DNA of 64,000 nt from Nitratidesulfovibrio termitidis HI1 (GCF_000504305.1 NZ_KI632512.1:1982250-2046249); one strand, 5' to 3'; numbered from the stretch's first letter, positions 34,617-44,177 are shown. A program made the numbers and translations. Notes: generated from the letters alone by a model not told the origin.

Positions 34617-37277
34617 ATGACGGGCGACATGCCACAGCACATGCCACGCCATATGCAGGACGACATGCGGGACGACATGCGGGACGAGGAACAGCGTCTT
34701 GGCACCGCCGGGGGAACAACTGACGCGCACACCCCCGGCCTGTTGCGCGCCCTGCTGGACAACCCCATGGTTGCCCTGTTCCTGCGTGACGCCCGTGGGC
34801 GTTACCTCGCCGCCAATCAGTTGTACGCCAATCTGGCCGGGGTACCCGGCAAGGACGTGGTGGGGCTTTCCCCGCGCGACCTCTTTCCCCATGCCGTGGC
34901 CAGCGCCCTGCTGGACGAGGACCGGCGCGTGGCCGCCGACGGCGCCCCCCTGCTGTGCGAACGCATGCTGCCCGACGACGAGGCCGAGCGGGTGTTCCGC
35001 GTGGCCAAGCTGCCCCTGCCCCCCGAGGTGGCCGGGCCGGGCGCCGTGCTGGGCCTGGCCTTCGACATCACCGCCCTGGTCCATGCCGAAATAGAAGAAG
35101 AGGTGCGCCAGCGCACCGCCGCCCTTGCCGAAAGCACCGCCCGCTTCCGGGCGTTGTTCGAACTGGCCCCGAACGCCGTGTACGTGCGCGGCGAGGGGGG
35201 CCGCATAGTGGACTGCAACCGCGCATCAGAACGCATATCCGGCTACCCGCGCGAAAGCCTGCTGTCCATGCGCACGGCGGACCTGCTGCCACCGGACATC
35301 GAAGCCCGCATCGACAGCCTGCTGTCCGACAGCCTCCACTCCGACACCCCACGGACGGAATCCTGCCAGGGCGCCAACAACGCCTGCCCCGCTGGCGGCT
35401 ACTGCCCGACCGGCGGCTTCTGCATGGAAGGGGTCTGCACCGCCGCCCACGGCAACCACGAGGCCGAGGTGAGCGTTGAACCCCTGCCCCTGTCCCTGCT
35501 GCGCGGCGAGGGCATGGCCGCGCTTGTGGTGGTGCACGACATTTCCGGACGCCGCGCCGCGGAACGGCAGGTGCGGCTGTTCGAGCGGGTATTCCGCAAC
35601 GCGCTGGAAGGCATCTGCATCACCGACCCGGAAGGGACCATCGTGGCGGTGAACCCCGCCTTCACCACCATCACCGGATACCCGGCGGAGGACGCCGTGG
35701 GCCAGACCCCGCGCATCCTCAAGTCGCACCACCACGACAGCACCTTTTACGAGGACATGTGGCGCACCCTGGTGGAGGACGGTCGCTGGGAAGACGAGAT
35801 ATGGAACCGCCGCAAGAACGGCGAGGTCTATCCCGAGTGGCTGAGCATCAGCGCCATTCCCGGCCCCACCGGACGCACCGAATACTACGTGGCGGTGTTT
35901 CACGACATCACGGAACTGAAGGCCAAGGAATCGCAGATCCAGCATCAGGCCCATCACGACGCCCTCACCGGCCTGCCCAACCGCGCCCTGCTGCGCGACC
36001 GCCTGGGCATGGCCATCAACGGCGCGCGGCGCGAGGGCCGCAAGGTGGCCGTGCTGTCCGTGGACCTGGACAACTTCAAGCAGGTCAATGACAGCCTGGG
36101 CCACATGGTGGGCGACATCTACCTGCAACAGGCCGCCGAGCAGATGCGCCAGATGGTTCGCCCGCAGGACACCCTGGCCCGCGTGGGCGGCGACGAATTC
36201 GTGGTGGTGCTGCAGGACGTGGAAAACGAGCGCGACGCCGCCCAGGTGGCGGAACGCCTGCTGGCCCGGTTCACCGACCCGGTGCGGGTGCAGGAGCACG
36301 AACTGTTCGTGGGCGCCAGCGTGGGCATAGCCCTGTTTCCCGACGACGGGGACGATCCGGACACCCTGGTGCGCAACGCCGACATCGCCATGTCGCGCGC
36401 CAAGGAACAGGGCAAGCGTCGCTATCACCTGTTCACCCCGGCCATGAACGAGCGCGCCGTGCGCCGCCTGTCGCTGGAAGGCGACCTGCACCGCGCCCTG
36501 GCCGCCGGAAACATCACCGCGCACTACCAGCCGCGCGTGGACCTGAACACCGGCCTGATCACCGGCATGGAAGCCCTGGCCCGCTGGACCCGTGCCGACG
36601 GCAGCCAGGAACATCCGGCGGAATTCATCCCCCTGGCCGAGGCCACGGGCCTCATCGTGCCCCTTGGCGAGCACATGCTGCGCTTGGCCTGCGCCAAGAC
36701 ACGCGCCCTGTGCGACGCCGGTTACGCCGACCTGCACGTGGCCGTGAACCTTTCGGTACACCAGTTCCGCCACGCCAACCTGGTAGGCATGGTGACCGAC
36801 GTACTGGCCGAAACGGGCCTGCCGCCGCACCTGCTGGAACTGGAAATAACCGAATCCACCATCGTCACCGACGCGGACCACGCCATCCGCAAGCTGAACC
36901 AGCTTTCGGAGATGGGCATTGCCCTTTCGGTGGACGACTTCGGCACCGGCTACTCCTCGCTGTACCAGCTCAAGAACCTGCCGCTGACCTCGCTGAAGAT
37001 CGACCGCTCGTTCATCCGCGACATTCCCGACGACCCCAACGACGCGGCCATCGCCGCCACCATCATCACCATGGCCGACAGGCTGGGGTTGCGCGTGGTG
37101 GCCGAAGGGGTGGAAACGCCGGAACAGCTCAACTTCCTGTTGCTGGAAGGCTGCCACGAGGTGCAGGGATTCCTGTTCAGCCGTCCGCTGCCGCCGGACG
37201 AATTCACCGCGCTGCTGGCACGGGGCAGGATGCTCACCGTGCCCCGCGACGGTGGCGAGAACGGCGACGGCATCTGA
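34617..37277 (+). CDS. PAS-PAS-PAS-GGDEF-EAL protein with Cys-rich insertion
   Basis: This 886-residue cytoplasmic c-di-GMP enzyme has three PAS-like units (about 40-155, 172-312, 315-435), a GGDEF domain with intact VGGDEF and an in-register RPQD inhibition site, and an EAL domain with all motifs (GMEALARW, ELEITES, DDFGTGYSSL, KIDRSF, EGVET). It could make or break c-di-GMP. The N-terminus is Met/Asp-rich (MPQHMPRHMQDDMRDDM). The second PAS carries an insertion with five cysteines (250, 257, 263, 269, 274) spaced 4-6 apart, which could bind metal or an Fe-S cluster or sense redox state. The ATG at 34617 follows a G-rich site; the longer frame upstream is antisense to usp and discarded. Confidence 0.93.
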   Translation: MTGDMPQHMPRHMQDDMRDDMRDEEQRLGTAGGTTDAHTPGLLRALLDNPMVALFLRDARGRYLAANQLYANLAGVPGKDVVGLSPRDLFPHAVASALLDEDRRVAADGAPLLCERMLPDDEAERVFRVAKLPLPPEVAGPGAVLGLAFDITALVHAEIEEEVRQRTAALAESTARFRALFELAPNAVYVRGEGGRIVDCNRASERISGYPRESLLSMRTADLLPPDIEARIDSLLSDSLHSDTPRTESCQGANNACPAGGYCPTGGFCMEGVCTAAHGNHEAEVSVEPLPLSLLRGEGMAALVVVHDISGRRAAERQVRLFERVFRNALEGICITDPEGTIVAVNPAFTTITGYPAEDAVGQTPRILKSHHHDSTFYEDMWRTLVEDGRWEDEIWNRRKNGEVYPEWLSISAIPGPTGRTEYYVAVFHDITELKAKESQIQHQAHHDALTGLPNRALLRDRLGMAINGARREGRKVAVLSVDLDNFKQVNDSLGHMVGDIYLQQAAEQMRQMVRPQDTLARVGGDEFVVVLQDVENERDAAQVAERLLARFTDPVRVQEHELFVGASVGIALFPDDGDDPDTLVRNADIAMSRAKEQGKRRYHLFTPAMNERAVRRLSLEGDLHRALAAGNITAHYQPRVDLNTGLITGMEALARWTRADGSQEHPAEFIPLAEATGLIVPLGEHMLRLACAKTRALCDAGYADLHVAVNLSVHQFRHANLVGMVTDVLAETGLPPHLLELEITESTIVTDADHAIRKLNQLSEMGIALSVDDFGTGYSSLYQLKNLPLTSLKIDRSFIRDIPDDPNDAAIAATIITMADRLGLRVVAEGVETPEQLNFLLLEGCHEVQGFLFSRPLPPDEFTALLARGRMLTVPRDGGENGDGI

Positions 37278-37386
37278 GCGGGCGGCCCCGTGTGGCGGGG
37301 CATGCGCTGCCTCCCGAGGCCGTGCGCCGCATGCGCGGCGGTGTTGCCCGCCCGCGCCCATCCCCTCTGCAATCGCCCAAAGCGAA

Positions 37387-37420
37387 CGCCCCGGCCCGGA
37401 AACATCCGGAAGCCGGGGCG
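37387..37420 (+). terminator. hairpin between the EAL gene and agmatinase
   Basis: CGCCCCGG/CCGGGGCG arms enclose a second small CCGGA/TCCGG stem. It lies 110 bp past the EAL gene and 82 bp past the agmatinase stop on the other strand, so it may serve both converging genes. Confidence 0.5.
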
Positions 37421-37501
37421 CTGTCGTTGTCGCGCGCAGGTGCGGGGGCCGCACGTAGCGTGCGGAAAGATGGCGAAAACAGGGGTGAAAATGGCGCGCG
37501 C

Positions 37502-38380
37502 TCAGCGGCCCAGCCGCTGCACCAGCCCCATGATGTCGTACACCAGCCGGGCCGCCGCAAAATCCGCCGCGTGGTAGCCGTCCATGGGGGCCAGTTCCAC
37601 CACGTCGAAGCCCAGCACCCGCCGCCCGGCCATGGCCAGTTCCAGGCAGCGCCGGGCGTCGTACCAGCCAAGGCCGCCGGGCACCGGGGTGCCGGTGGCG
37701 GGCATGATGGAAGGGTCCAGCCCGTCCACGTCGAAGGTCACGTAGATGCGCTCCGGAAAGTCCGGCGGCAGCAACGGATCGGGGATGCCGTGGCGGGCCA
37801 GCGCGGCGGCGTCCAGATGACCGATGCCCAGCGCGGCGCGGCAGTCCACCTCTTCGCGGCACAGGGCGCGGACGCCGATCTGGAACAGCGGCAGGCCCAG
37901 GTCGGCCACGGCGCGGCGCATCACCGCCGCGTGGCTGTAAGGGGTGCCGCCGTAACTGTCGCGCAGGTCGGCGTGCGCGTCGAACTGGACTACTCCAAAG
38001 GGGCCGAACCTGCCGTGCTGGCGGTGCAGCGCGCGCAGCGCCCCCAGGGTGACGGTATGCTCCCCGCCCAGCAGCACGGGCAGCCCACCGTGGGACAGGG
38101 CCGTGGCCGTGGCGGCCTCGATGCGTGCCAGCACGGCTTCCGCCCCGCCGGAACAGTCCACGGCGGGCGCGGTGTGGATGCCCAGTTCTGCGGGCACGGA
38201 TTCGCCGTCCCATAGTTCCAGCTGGTCCGAAGCCGCAAGGATGGCTTCCGGCCCCGCCGCCGTGCCGCCCCCGTAGGAAACGCTTTCTTCGTACGGGACG
38301 GGAATGACATGAAAAAGCGCCCCATCGGGCGCGGTATCGTCCAGTTCAGAGGCCAAGAAACGCCCTTCGGCGTGCCGCAT
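37502..38380 (-). CDS. speB: agmatinase (ureohydrolase family)
   Basis: This 292-residue manganese-dependent ureohydrolase probably hydrolyses agmatine to putrescine and urea. Metal-binding motifs are intact: GGEHTVTLG, FDAHADLRDSY and TFDVDGLDPS, and the family ending EVV-type segment reads FDVVELAP. Length matches SpeB. The start at 38380 follows GGAG; an upstream frame of 100 codons is not conserved. It is the last gene of the polyamine cluster on this strand. With SpeA upstream it completes arginine-to-putrescine conversion. Confidence 0.93.
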   Translation of the reverse strand: MRHAEGRFLASELDDTAPDGALFHVIPVPYEESVSYGGGTAAGPEAILAASDQLELWDGESVPAELGIHTAPAVDCSGGAEAVLARIEAATATALSHGGLPVLLGGEHTVTLGALRALHRQHGRFGPFGVVQFDAHADLRDSYGGTPYSHAAVMRRAVADLGLPLFQIGVRALCREEVDCRAALGIGHLDAAALARHGIPDPLLPPDFPERIYVTFDVDGLDPSIMPATGTPVPGGLGWYDARRCLELAMAGRRVLGFDVVELAPMDGYHAADFAAARLVYDIMGLVQRLGR

Positions 38381-38631
38381 GGCAAGCTCCGGTAACGCCT
38401 TCCCGCGCGGGGAGGCGGCTGTTTGCCCATACGCGCGGCCTGACACCCCTGACAGACCGCGCGCCCTTCCAACAACACCGCCCTGTACAAGGGCGGAAGC
38501 CGAACCCATGAAACGGAAACATGCCGGACTGCGGCGCATATGTGGGCGCACTGTGCGCGCCATCCCGCGCAAGCCCGCGCACGTCAGCGCAGAACCTGCC
38601 GGCCCCACAAAACCTGCGGAACCCCACGGGG

Positions 38632-38946
38632 CTACGCCACCAGCGTGCGCGCGCCCTCCACGTCGAAATACGAAAACCACAGGAACCGGCGCAGCCGCAC
38701 GCGGGCAGGCTCATCCCAGCGCAGCCGCTTCACCGCCGGGTCGAGCCATACCACCACCCCGTCCACCATGTGCCGGTGAAAGGCGGGCCGCATCCATTCC
38801 GAGGGTTGCCCCACGCGCACGGCGGGGGTTCGCACGGGCATGATGCGCGACGCTCAGCCGCAGCCGCGCGCCGCCTGCATGTACACGATCACGTTGCCGC
38901 CGTCAGACAGGATGCGTTCCCGCGCGTTGTCGTCGATGTAGATCAT
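38632..38946 (-). CDS. candidate HesB/IscA-like selenoprotein with in-frame UGA
   Basis: A strong GGAGG site precedes an ATG at 38946 that opens 30 codons (MIYIDDNARERILSDGG...MQAARGCG) ending at UGA (38856-38854). The same frame continues for 73 codons to a TAG at 38632. The N-terminal part looks like the start of an IscA/HesB-type domain (I-x-I-D-x-x-A-x-x-x-I, then a strand and a GCG turn), and UGA falls where such proteins have their conserved cysteine. The downstream part has normal codon use but no ribosome site of its own. Read through with selenocysteine, the product is 104 residues with a CGU motif. Possible SECIS stems follow the UGA (38847-38831 and 38828-38809). It sits inside the polyamine cluster. 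The alternative is a mutated pseudogene. Confidence 0.7.
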
Positions 38947-39171
38947 GGCCGCCTCCGGGGCGCGTGGCGCCCGCATGCAGACATGCTAGGCATTGCCGGG
39001 CGCGGACGCAAGCGGCACAGCACGGGGCGGGCACGGAACACTCCCACGGGACGCCGTGCGGTTCCCCACCAGTCACCATCCGGTCACTGTCCGGTCAGCG
39101 CATGGCCATGCCCGTTGCCGGAAGAATCCGGAACGGACACGGGACAGTCGGCGCCCCCGCGCCCTGCCGCA

Positions 39172-40398
39172 TCACGACAGGCGGTACTTGAACGCCTCGT
39201 ACCCGAAGGAACGCACCACCTCGCGCCGCGCGCCCTGACCGACGGCATCGCCATCCGCGTCGGCAGGCCGGTAGCGGGCGATGGCGGGCAGTTGCAGCCC
39301 GTTGAAGGTGGTGGTCTTGACCATGCTGTAGATGGCCATGTCCAGGAAGGCCAGCCGGTCGCCGGGTTGCAGGGGCGCGTCGAAGGAGTATTCGCCGATG
39401 ACATCTCCCGCCAGACACGACTTGCCCGCGAAGCGGCAGGTCCACGCCTTTTCGCCCGGCAGGCCGGAACCGATACAGCCGGGGCGGTAGGGCATTTCCA
39501 GCACGTCGGGCATGTGCGCGGCGGCGGAGGTGTCCAGAATGGCCACGGGCATGTCGGCCTGCACCACGTCCAGCACGGTGCACAGCAGCACCCCGGCGTT
39601 CAGGGCCACGGCCTCGCCCGGCTCGATGTACACCTGCATCCCATACTTCTGCTGCATGCGCTCGATGCACCGGCACAGCAGGTCCAGGTCGTAACCGGGG
39701 CGGGTGACGTGGTGCCCGCCGCCAAAGTTCAGCCACTTCATGCGCGAAAGATGCGCGCCGAATCTGGCCTCTACCGCGTGCAGGGTGCGGTCCAGCGCGT
39801 CGGCATCCTGCTCGCACAGGGTATGGAAATGCAGGCCGGAGATGCCGTCCAGCGCGTCTTCTCCGCGCGCCGCCGCCTCGGCCAGGGCGGCCTCGAAGTG
39901 ATGGGGCCGCACGCCCAGGCGCGAACCGGGCGAGCACGGGTTGTAGATGGCCACGGCCCCTTCCGAATGCTCCGGATTGATGCGGATGCCGCACTCGATG
40001 GGCCGCCCCGCCGCCGCCACCGCAGGGCGAAACCGCTGCCACTGCGCGAACGAGTTGAACACCAGATGGTCGGCCAGGGTCACCAGTTCGGCCATGTCCG
40101 CATCGCTGTACCCGGCGGCAAAGGCATGCACCTCGCCCCCGAATTCCTCGCGGCCCAGCCGCGCCTCGTGCGGGGAACTGGCGCAGGTGCCGTGCAGCAG
40201 CCCGCCGTGCGCGTGCGACAGCAGCGGAAACAGGCTCCACATGGCAAAGCCCTTCAGCGCCAGCAGCACCTTTGCCCCGGTGCGGCGCTGCACCGTGTCC
40301 AGAATGGCGGCATTGGCCTCTATGCGCGCCTCGTCCACCACAAAGCACGGGGACGGGAAGCGGCTGGGGTCGAGCTGTTGCAGGTACTTGCTGTCCAT
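39172..40398 (-). CDS. nspC: carboxynorspermidine/carboxyspermidine decarboxylase
   Basis: This 408-residue PLP-dependent fold III decarboxylase (alanine racemase/DAP decarboxylase type) converts carboxynorspermidine or carboxyspermidine to norspermidine or spermidine. The PLP lysine is in VLLALKGFAMW; other marks are HGTCASSPHEARLG, SGLHFHTLCEQDAD, NFGGGHHVT, IEPGEAVA and the C-terminal AIYSMVKTTTFNG. GAGGTG precedes the ATG at 40398. It is downstream of the dehydrogenase that makes its substrate. Confidence 0.95.
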   Translation of the reverse strand: MDSKYLQQLDPSRFPSPCFVVDEARIEANAAILDTVQRRTGAKVLLALKGFAMWSLFPLLSHAHGGLLHGTCASSPHEARLGREEFGGEVHAFAAGYSDADMAELVTLADHLVFNSFAQWQRFRPAVAAAGRPIECGIRINPEHSEGAVAIYNPCSPGSRLGVRPHHFEAALAEAAARGEDALDGISGLHFHTLCEQDADALDRTLHAVEARFGAHLSRMKWLNFGGGHHVTRPGYDLDLLCRCIERMQQKYGMQVYIEPGEAVALNAGVLLCTVLDVVQADMPVAILDTSAAAHMPDVLEMPYRPGCIGSGLPGEKAWTCRFAGKSCLAGDVIGEYSFDAPLQPGDRLAFLDMAIYSMVKTTTFNGLQLPAIARYRPADADGDAVGQGARREVVRSFGYEAFKYRLS

Positions 40399-40432
40399 GG
40401 CGGCACCTCACGGCGGGGGGAAGGGGAGACGC

Positions 40433-40470
40433 GGGGAGAGGGAACCTCTTGGAAGAGGTTCCCTCTCCCC
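40433..40470. repeat. REP-like hairpin, copy 1
   Basis: An 18-bp perfect inverted repeat (GGGGAGAGGGAACCTCTT and its complement, 2-base centre) lies 3' of the carboxyspermidine dehydrogenase. Flanking bases (CCCTCCAGAACTTTTCAAA, 40490-40498 region) match the copy at 48255-48294 in the same relative orientation to its upstream gene. It may work as terminator or mRNA end-stabiliser. Confidence 0.75.
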
Positions 40471-40571
40471 GCACCCCTCACCCTCCAGAACTTTTCAAAC
40501 GTCAATACTCATGGCGGCGGGAGGACAGGGTCCTTCCGCCGCCCAATCATCAACGGAAACGCCGCGTGGTG

Positions 40572-41762
40572 CTACTTTTCAACCACAACCCACGGCAACC
40601 CGTGCTTGTTCAGGGCGTCCATGAACGGGTCGGGATCCAGCTGTTCCATGTTGTACACGCCCTTGCCGGACCACTTGCCGGTCATCATCATCATGGCGCC
40701 GATCATGGCGGGCACGCCGGTGGTGTACGAAATGGCCTGCGACCCCACCTCGCGGTAGCATTCCTGATGGTCGCACACGTTGTAGATGTAGACGGTCTTG
40801 GGCTTGCCGTCCTTCACCCCCTGCATCAGGCAGCCGATGCAGGTCTTGCCCTTGGTGCGCGGCCCGAGGGATGCCGGGTCGGGCAGCAGCGCGCGCAGGA
40901 ACTGGATGGGCACGATCTTCTTGCCGTCGTGCTCCACTTCGTCGATGCGGGTCATGCCCACGTTTTCCAGCACCTTCAGGTGGTTCAGGTAGTTGTCCGA
41001 AAAGGTCATCCAGAACCGGGCGCGCTTCAGCCCTTTCAGGTTCTGCACCAGCGATTCCAGTTCCTCGTGGTACATGAGGAAGCACTTCTTGGCGCCGATG
41101 CCGTCCGGAAAGTCGTAGTTCATGGACCACGACAGGGGGTCGGTTTCCACCCACTCGCCCCGTTCCCAGTAGCGGCCGCGCGCGGTCACTTCGCGGATGT
41201 TGATTTCCGGGTTGAAGTTGGTGGCAAAGGGGTGGCCGTGGTCGCCTGCGTTGCAGTCGATGATGTCGAGCACGTGCACTTCATCCAGCAGATGCTTCAT
41301 GACGTAGGCGCAGAACACGTTGGTCACGCCGGGGTCGAAGCCGCTGCCCAGAAGGGCCATCAGCCCGGCCTTCTCGAAGCGCTCCTGATAGGCCCACTGC
41401 CACTTGTACTCGAACTTGGCTTCATCCAGCGGCTCGTAATTGGCGGTATCCAGATAATGCACGCCGGTTTCGAGACAGGCATCCATGATGGTCAGGTCCT
41501 GGTACGGCAGGGCGATGTTCAGCACCATGTCCGGCTTGTAGGCGCGGATCAGGGCCACCAGTTCGGGCACGTTGTCGGCATCGACCTTGGCCGTTTCGAT
41601 GGTGCGCCCGGTGCGGGCCTTCACGTCAGCGGCAATGGCGTCGCACTTCGACTTGGTGCGGCTTGCCAGCATGATCTCGGAAAATACGGAGGGAACCTGC
41701 GCGCACTTGTGGACGACCACGCCGCCCACGCCGCCAGCGCCGATGATGAGGACACGTGCCAT
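40572..41762 (-). CDS. carboxynorspermidine/carboxyspermidine dehydrogenase (saccharopine dehydrogenase family)
   Basis: This 396-residue NAD(P)-dependent enzyme condenses aspartate semialdehyde with a diamine to give carboxy(nor)spermidine. The N-terminal Rossmann motif is VLIIGAGGVGGVVVHKCAQ. Further family segments are NIALPYQDLTIMDACLETGVHYLDTANYE, GSGFDPGVTNVFCAY and CNAGDHGHP. AAGGAG supports the ATG at 41762; the upstream extension is not conserved. Its pairing with nspC identifies it as the polyamine enzyme rather than a lysine-pathway saccharopine dehydrogenase. Confidence 0.94.
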   Translation of the reverse strand: MARVLIIGAGGVGGVVVHKCAQVPSVFSEIMLASRTKSKCDAIAADVKARTGRTIETAKVDADNVPELVALIRAYKPDMVLNIALPYQDLTIMDACLETGVHYLDTANYEPLDEAKFEYKWQWAYQERFEKAGLMALLGSGFDPGVTNVFCAYVMKHLLDEVHVLDIIDCNAGDHGHPFATNFNPEINIREVTARGRYWERGEWVETDPLSWSMNYDFPDGIGAKKCFLMYHEELESLVQNLKGLKRARFWMTFSDNYLNHLKVLENVGMTRIDEVEHDGKKIVPIQFLRALLPDPASLGPRTKGKTCIGCLMQGVKDGKPKTVYIYNVCDHQECYREVGSQAISYTTGVPAMIGAMMMMTGKWSGKGVYNMEQLDPDPFMDALNKHGLPWVVVEK

Positions 41763-42050
41763 GACGCACTCCTTTGCGCACCCCGCCCGCCCCAGGCACC
41801 CATGCCCGGAAACGCGCGACCGCGCGACACTGCTGTGGTTATCCCGAACGGCCTGCCCCACACCATGGGACGGCCCGGCTTGTTGCCTGCATGCGCCGGT
41901 GACCGGCGTCAGCATACCACGCGATTGGCATGGCATGCATCAAAGGTATCCTGCTTCGATGGGGTGCAAGCGCAGGCTTTCTTCACGTCCCGGCACCACC
42001 CGCCGACAGTGCGATTTTTACCGCATCGCTGTGGCGCTACGGCGCCCGCT

Positions 42051-42195
42051 TCCGAAAGAGGCATCTTGTTCGCTGGCGAGGAAGGCGAGCCTTTCATGCA
42101 GGGAGTGCGGCAGCCGTTAGGCGAGCTTGCGAGCCTTACGGATGGCGACCGCAACGCGTACTCTTATCGTACTCGACCGGAATGAAAGGCGACGC
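42051..42195 (-). repeat. 3'-linked REP-like repeat, copy A
   Basis: It begins some 45 bp past the speA stop. It contains the near-palindromic core CCGTTAGGCGAGCTTGCGAG (first 20 of 42114-42141) and the reverse complement of the ATACGATAAGAGTAT-type motif (about 42158-42172). It matches the right half of copy B (46346-46490) in opposite strand orientation, that is, in the same orientation relative to its upstream gene. The rest of 41763-42239 shows nothing recognisable. Confidence 0.8.
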
Positions 42196-42239
42196 CTGAC
42201 GAAGCCAGCGGGCAAGAGGCCCTTTCGGAGCGGGTGCCG

Positions 42240-44177
42240 TTAGCGTTCGAAGTAGGTATACCCGCGTAGCCCATCCTCATACGCCTGCATCACCCGGTAC
42301 CGGTCCGAAGGGGTGATGCGCCCCTCGCGCACGGCCTGTTCCGCGGCCTCGCGGATGTCCTCGATGATGCGGCGGGGGTCGTATTCCACGTACGACAGGA
42401 TGTCCGCCACGGAATCGCCGCGCAGTTCGCGCACGAATTCGTAGCTGCCGTCCTCGTGCACGCGCACCGAAACCACGTTGGTGTCGCCCAGCAGGTTGTG
42501 CAGGTCGCCCAGGGTTTCCTGGTACGCCCCCACCAGGAACACGCCGAGGTAGTATTCCTCGCCGTCCTTCAGGGGGTGCAGGTCCAGGGTGCCCTTCACG
42601 CCTTGCGGGTCGATGAAGTGGTCGATGCGTCCGTCACTGTCGCAGGTGATGTCGGACAGGATGCCCTGGCGCGAAGGCAGCTCGTTCAGGCGGTGCAGGG
42701 GCACCACCGGGAACAGCTGGTCGATGGCCCACGAATCGGGCAGCGACTGGAACACGCTGAAGTTGCCGTAGTAGATGTCGGCCAGGGCCACGTCTATCTC
42801 GGCAAGGTCTTTGGGCACGTGCTTCAGCTTCTGCTTTTCCTGGGCGATGCGCTTCATGATGGCCCAGAAGTAGCGTTCGCCAAGGGTGCGTTCGCGCAGG
42901 GTGATGCGCCCGGTCAGGAACTGCTGGCGTACTTCGTCGCGGTAGTACACGGCGTCGTTGTAGCATTCCTGCAGGTTGCGCAGGGTAAGACCGGCCAGCG
43001 CCTCGCGCATGTTGCGCACGGGCTCGGGGCAGTCGTCGGGCAGGATGTCGGGCAGGTTGCCGATCTCCACGCGGCTCACATCCAGGATGTTGAACAGCAG
43101 CATGGAGTAGTAGGCCACGGTGGCGCGGCCCGATTCGGTGACGATGTGCGGATGGGCGATGCCTTCCTCGTCGAGGATGTTCATCACCGCCTCGATGATG
43201 TCCGCGCAGTATTCGTCCAGGCTGTAGTTGCGGCTGCTCACGTAGTTGGTGTGCGAGCCGTCGTAGTCCACGGCAAGGCCCCCGCCAAGGTCCAGGTAGC
43301 CCATGGCCGCGCCTTCGGCCACCAGCCCGCCGTAGATGCGGCAGGCTTCCATGACGGCGGCGCGGATGTCGCGAATGTTCGGCACCTGCGAACCCAGGTG
43401 GTAGTGCAGCAGCTGGAAGCAGTCGAGCATGTCGTGGTCCTTCAGCAGGTCCACAACGTCCACGATCTGCGCCGTGGTCAGGCCGAAGGTGGAGCGCTCG
43501 CCGCCGGAATCGGTCCAGTGGCCGCCCGCCTTCACGGACAGCTTGGCGCGCACGCCGATGAGCGGGCGCACGCCAAGGCACTTGGCGCGTTCGAGGATGA
43601 GCGGCAGCTCGCTGGCCATTTCCAGCACGAAGAAGCACTTGTAGCCCATGCGCACGGCGTGCAGGCCAAGGTCGATGAACTCCTCGTCCTTGTAGCCGTT
43701 GCAGACCAGGCAGGCCTCGTGGTCGCGCAGTTGCGAGACGGCGGCGATGAGTTCGGCCTTGCTGCCCACCTCGAGCCCGTGGTGGTAGCGCGAACCGAAC
43801 TGGGCGATCTTTTCGACCACCTGCTGCTGCTGATTGACCTTGATGGGGAAGATGCCCCGGTATTCGCCCTTGTAGCCGAGCGACCCGATGGCCTTGCGGA
43901 AGGATTGGTGAAGACTGGTGATCTGGGAATCGAGAATGTTCTCGATGCGCAGGAGCACAGGCATGTCATGGCCCCGCTCCCGCATGCCCCGGATGATTTC
44001 CGGGATGCTTACGGCAGGACCGCGGTTGTCTCCGAAAGGATAGACCACGACATCGCCACTCTGGGCGACATCGAAGTACCCGGCACCCCAATTGCGGATG
44101 CCATAGAGCTCAGCGGAGTCTTCGACACTCCACTGTTGCAGCGTACGGTTTCTTGCCAATTCCCGAACCTCATACAT
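42240..44177 (-). CDS. speA: biosynthetic arginine decarboxylase
   Basis: This 645-residue PLP enzyme converts arginine to agmatine, the first step of the polyamine cluster. Characteristic parts are WSVEDSAELYGI, the PLP lysine segment FPIKVNQQQQVVEKI, LLHYHLGSQVPN, YLDLGGGLAVDYDGS and the long SpeA-type C-terminal half to GYTYFER. Length matches the E. coli-type enzyme. The start is uncertain: ATG 44177 is given, but TTG at 44159 has the better-spaced GAGG site and yields MARNRTLQQWSV. A good sigma-70 promoter lies at 44294-44322. Two genes further on in the same direction use its product pathway. Confidence 0.95.
   Translation of the reverse strand: MYEVRELARNRTLQQWSVEDSAELYGIRNWGAGYFDVAQSGDVVVYPFGDNRGPAVSIPEIIRGMRERGHDMPVLLRIENILDSQITSLHQSFRKAIGSLGYKGEYRGIFPIKVNQQQQVVEKIAQFGSRYHHGLEVGSKAELIAAVSQLRDHEACLVCNGYKDEEFIDLGLHAVRMGYKCFFVLEMASELPLILERAKCLGVRPLIGVRAKLSVKAGGHWTDSGGERSTFGLTTAQIVDVVDLLKDHDMLDCFQLLHYHLGSQVPNIRDIRAAVMEACRIYGGLVAEGAAMGYLDLGGGLAVDYDGSHTNYVSSRNYSLDEYCADIIEAVMNILDEEGIAHPHIVTESGRATVAYYSMLLFNILDVSRVEIGNLPDILPDDCPEPVRNMREALAGLTLRNLQECYNDAVYYRDEVRQQFLTGRITLRERTLGERYFWAIMKRIAQEKQKLKHVPKDLAEIDVALADIYYGNFSVFQSLPDSWAIDQLFPVVPLHRLNELPSRQGILSDITCDSDGRIDHFIDPQGVKGTLDLHPLKDGEEYYLGVFLVGAYQETLGDLHNLLGDTNVVSVRVHEDGSYEFVRELRGDSVADILSYVEYDPRRIIEDIREAAEQAVREGRITPSDRYRVMQAYEDGLRGYTYFER

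Noticed and set aside
35226-38213. 995-codon open frame on the minus strand
   Set aside because: Antisense to the GGDEF-EAL gene and shifted relative to agmatinase; no domain and no ribosome site.
38632-38841. Separate 69-codon gene starting at ATG 38841
   Set aside because: It has no ribosome site and continues in frame from the well-initiated 30-codon start across a single UGA, so one interrupted gene is the better reading.
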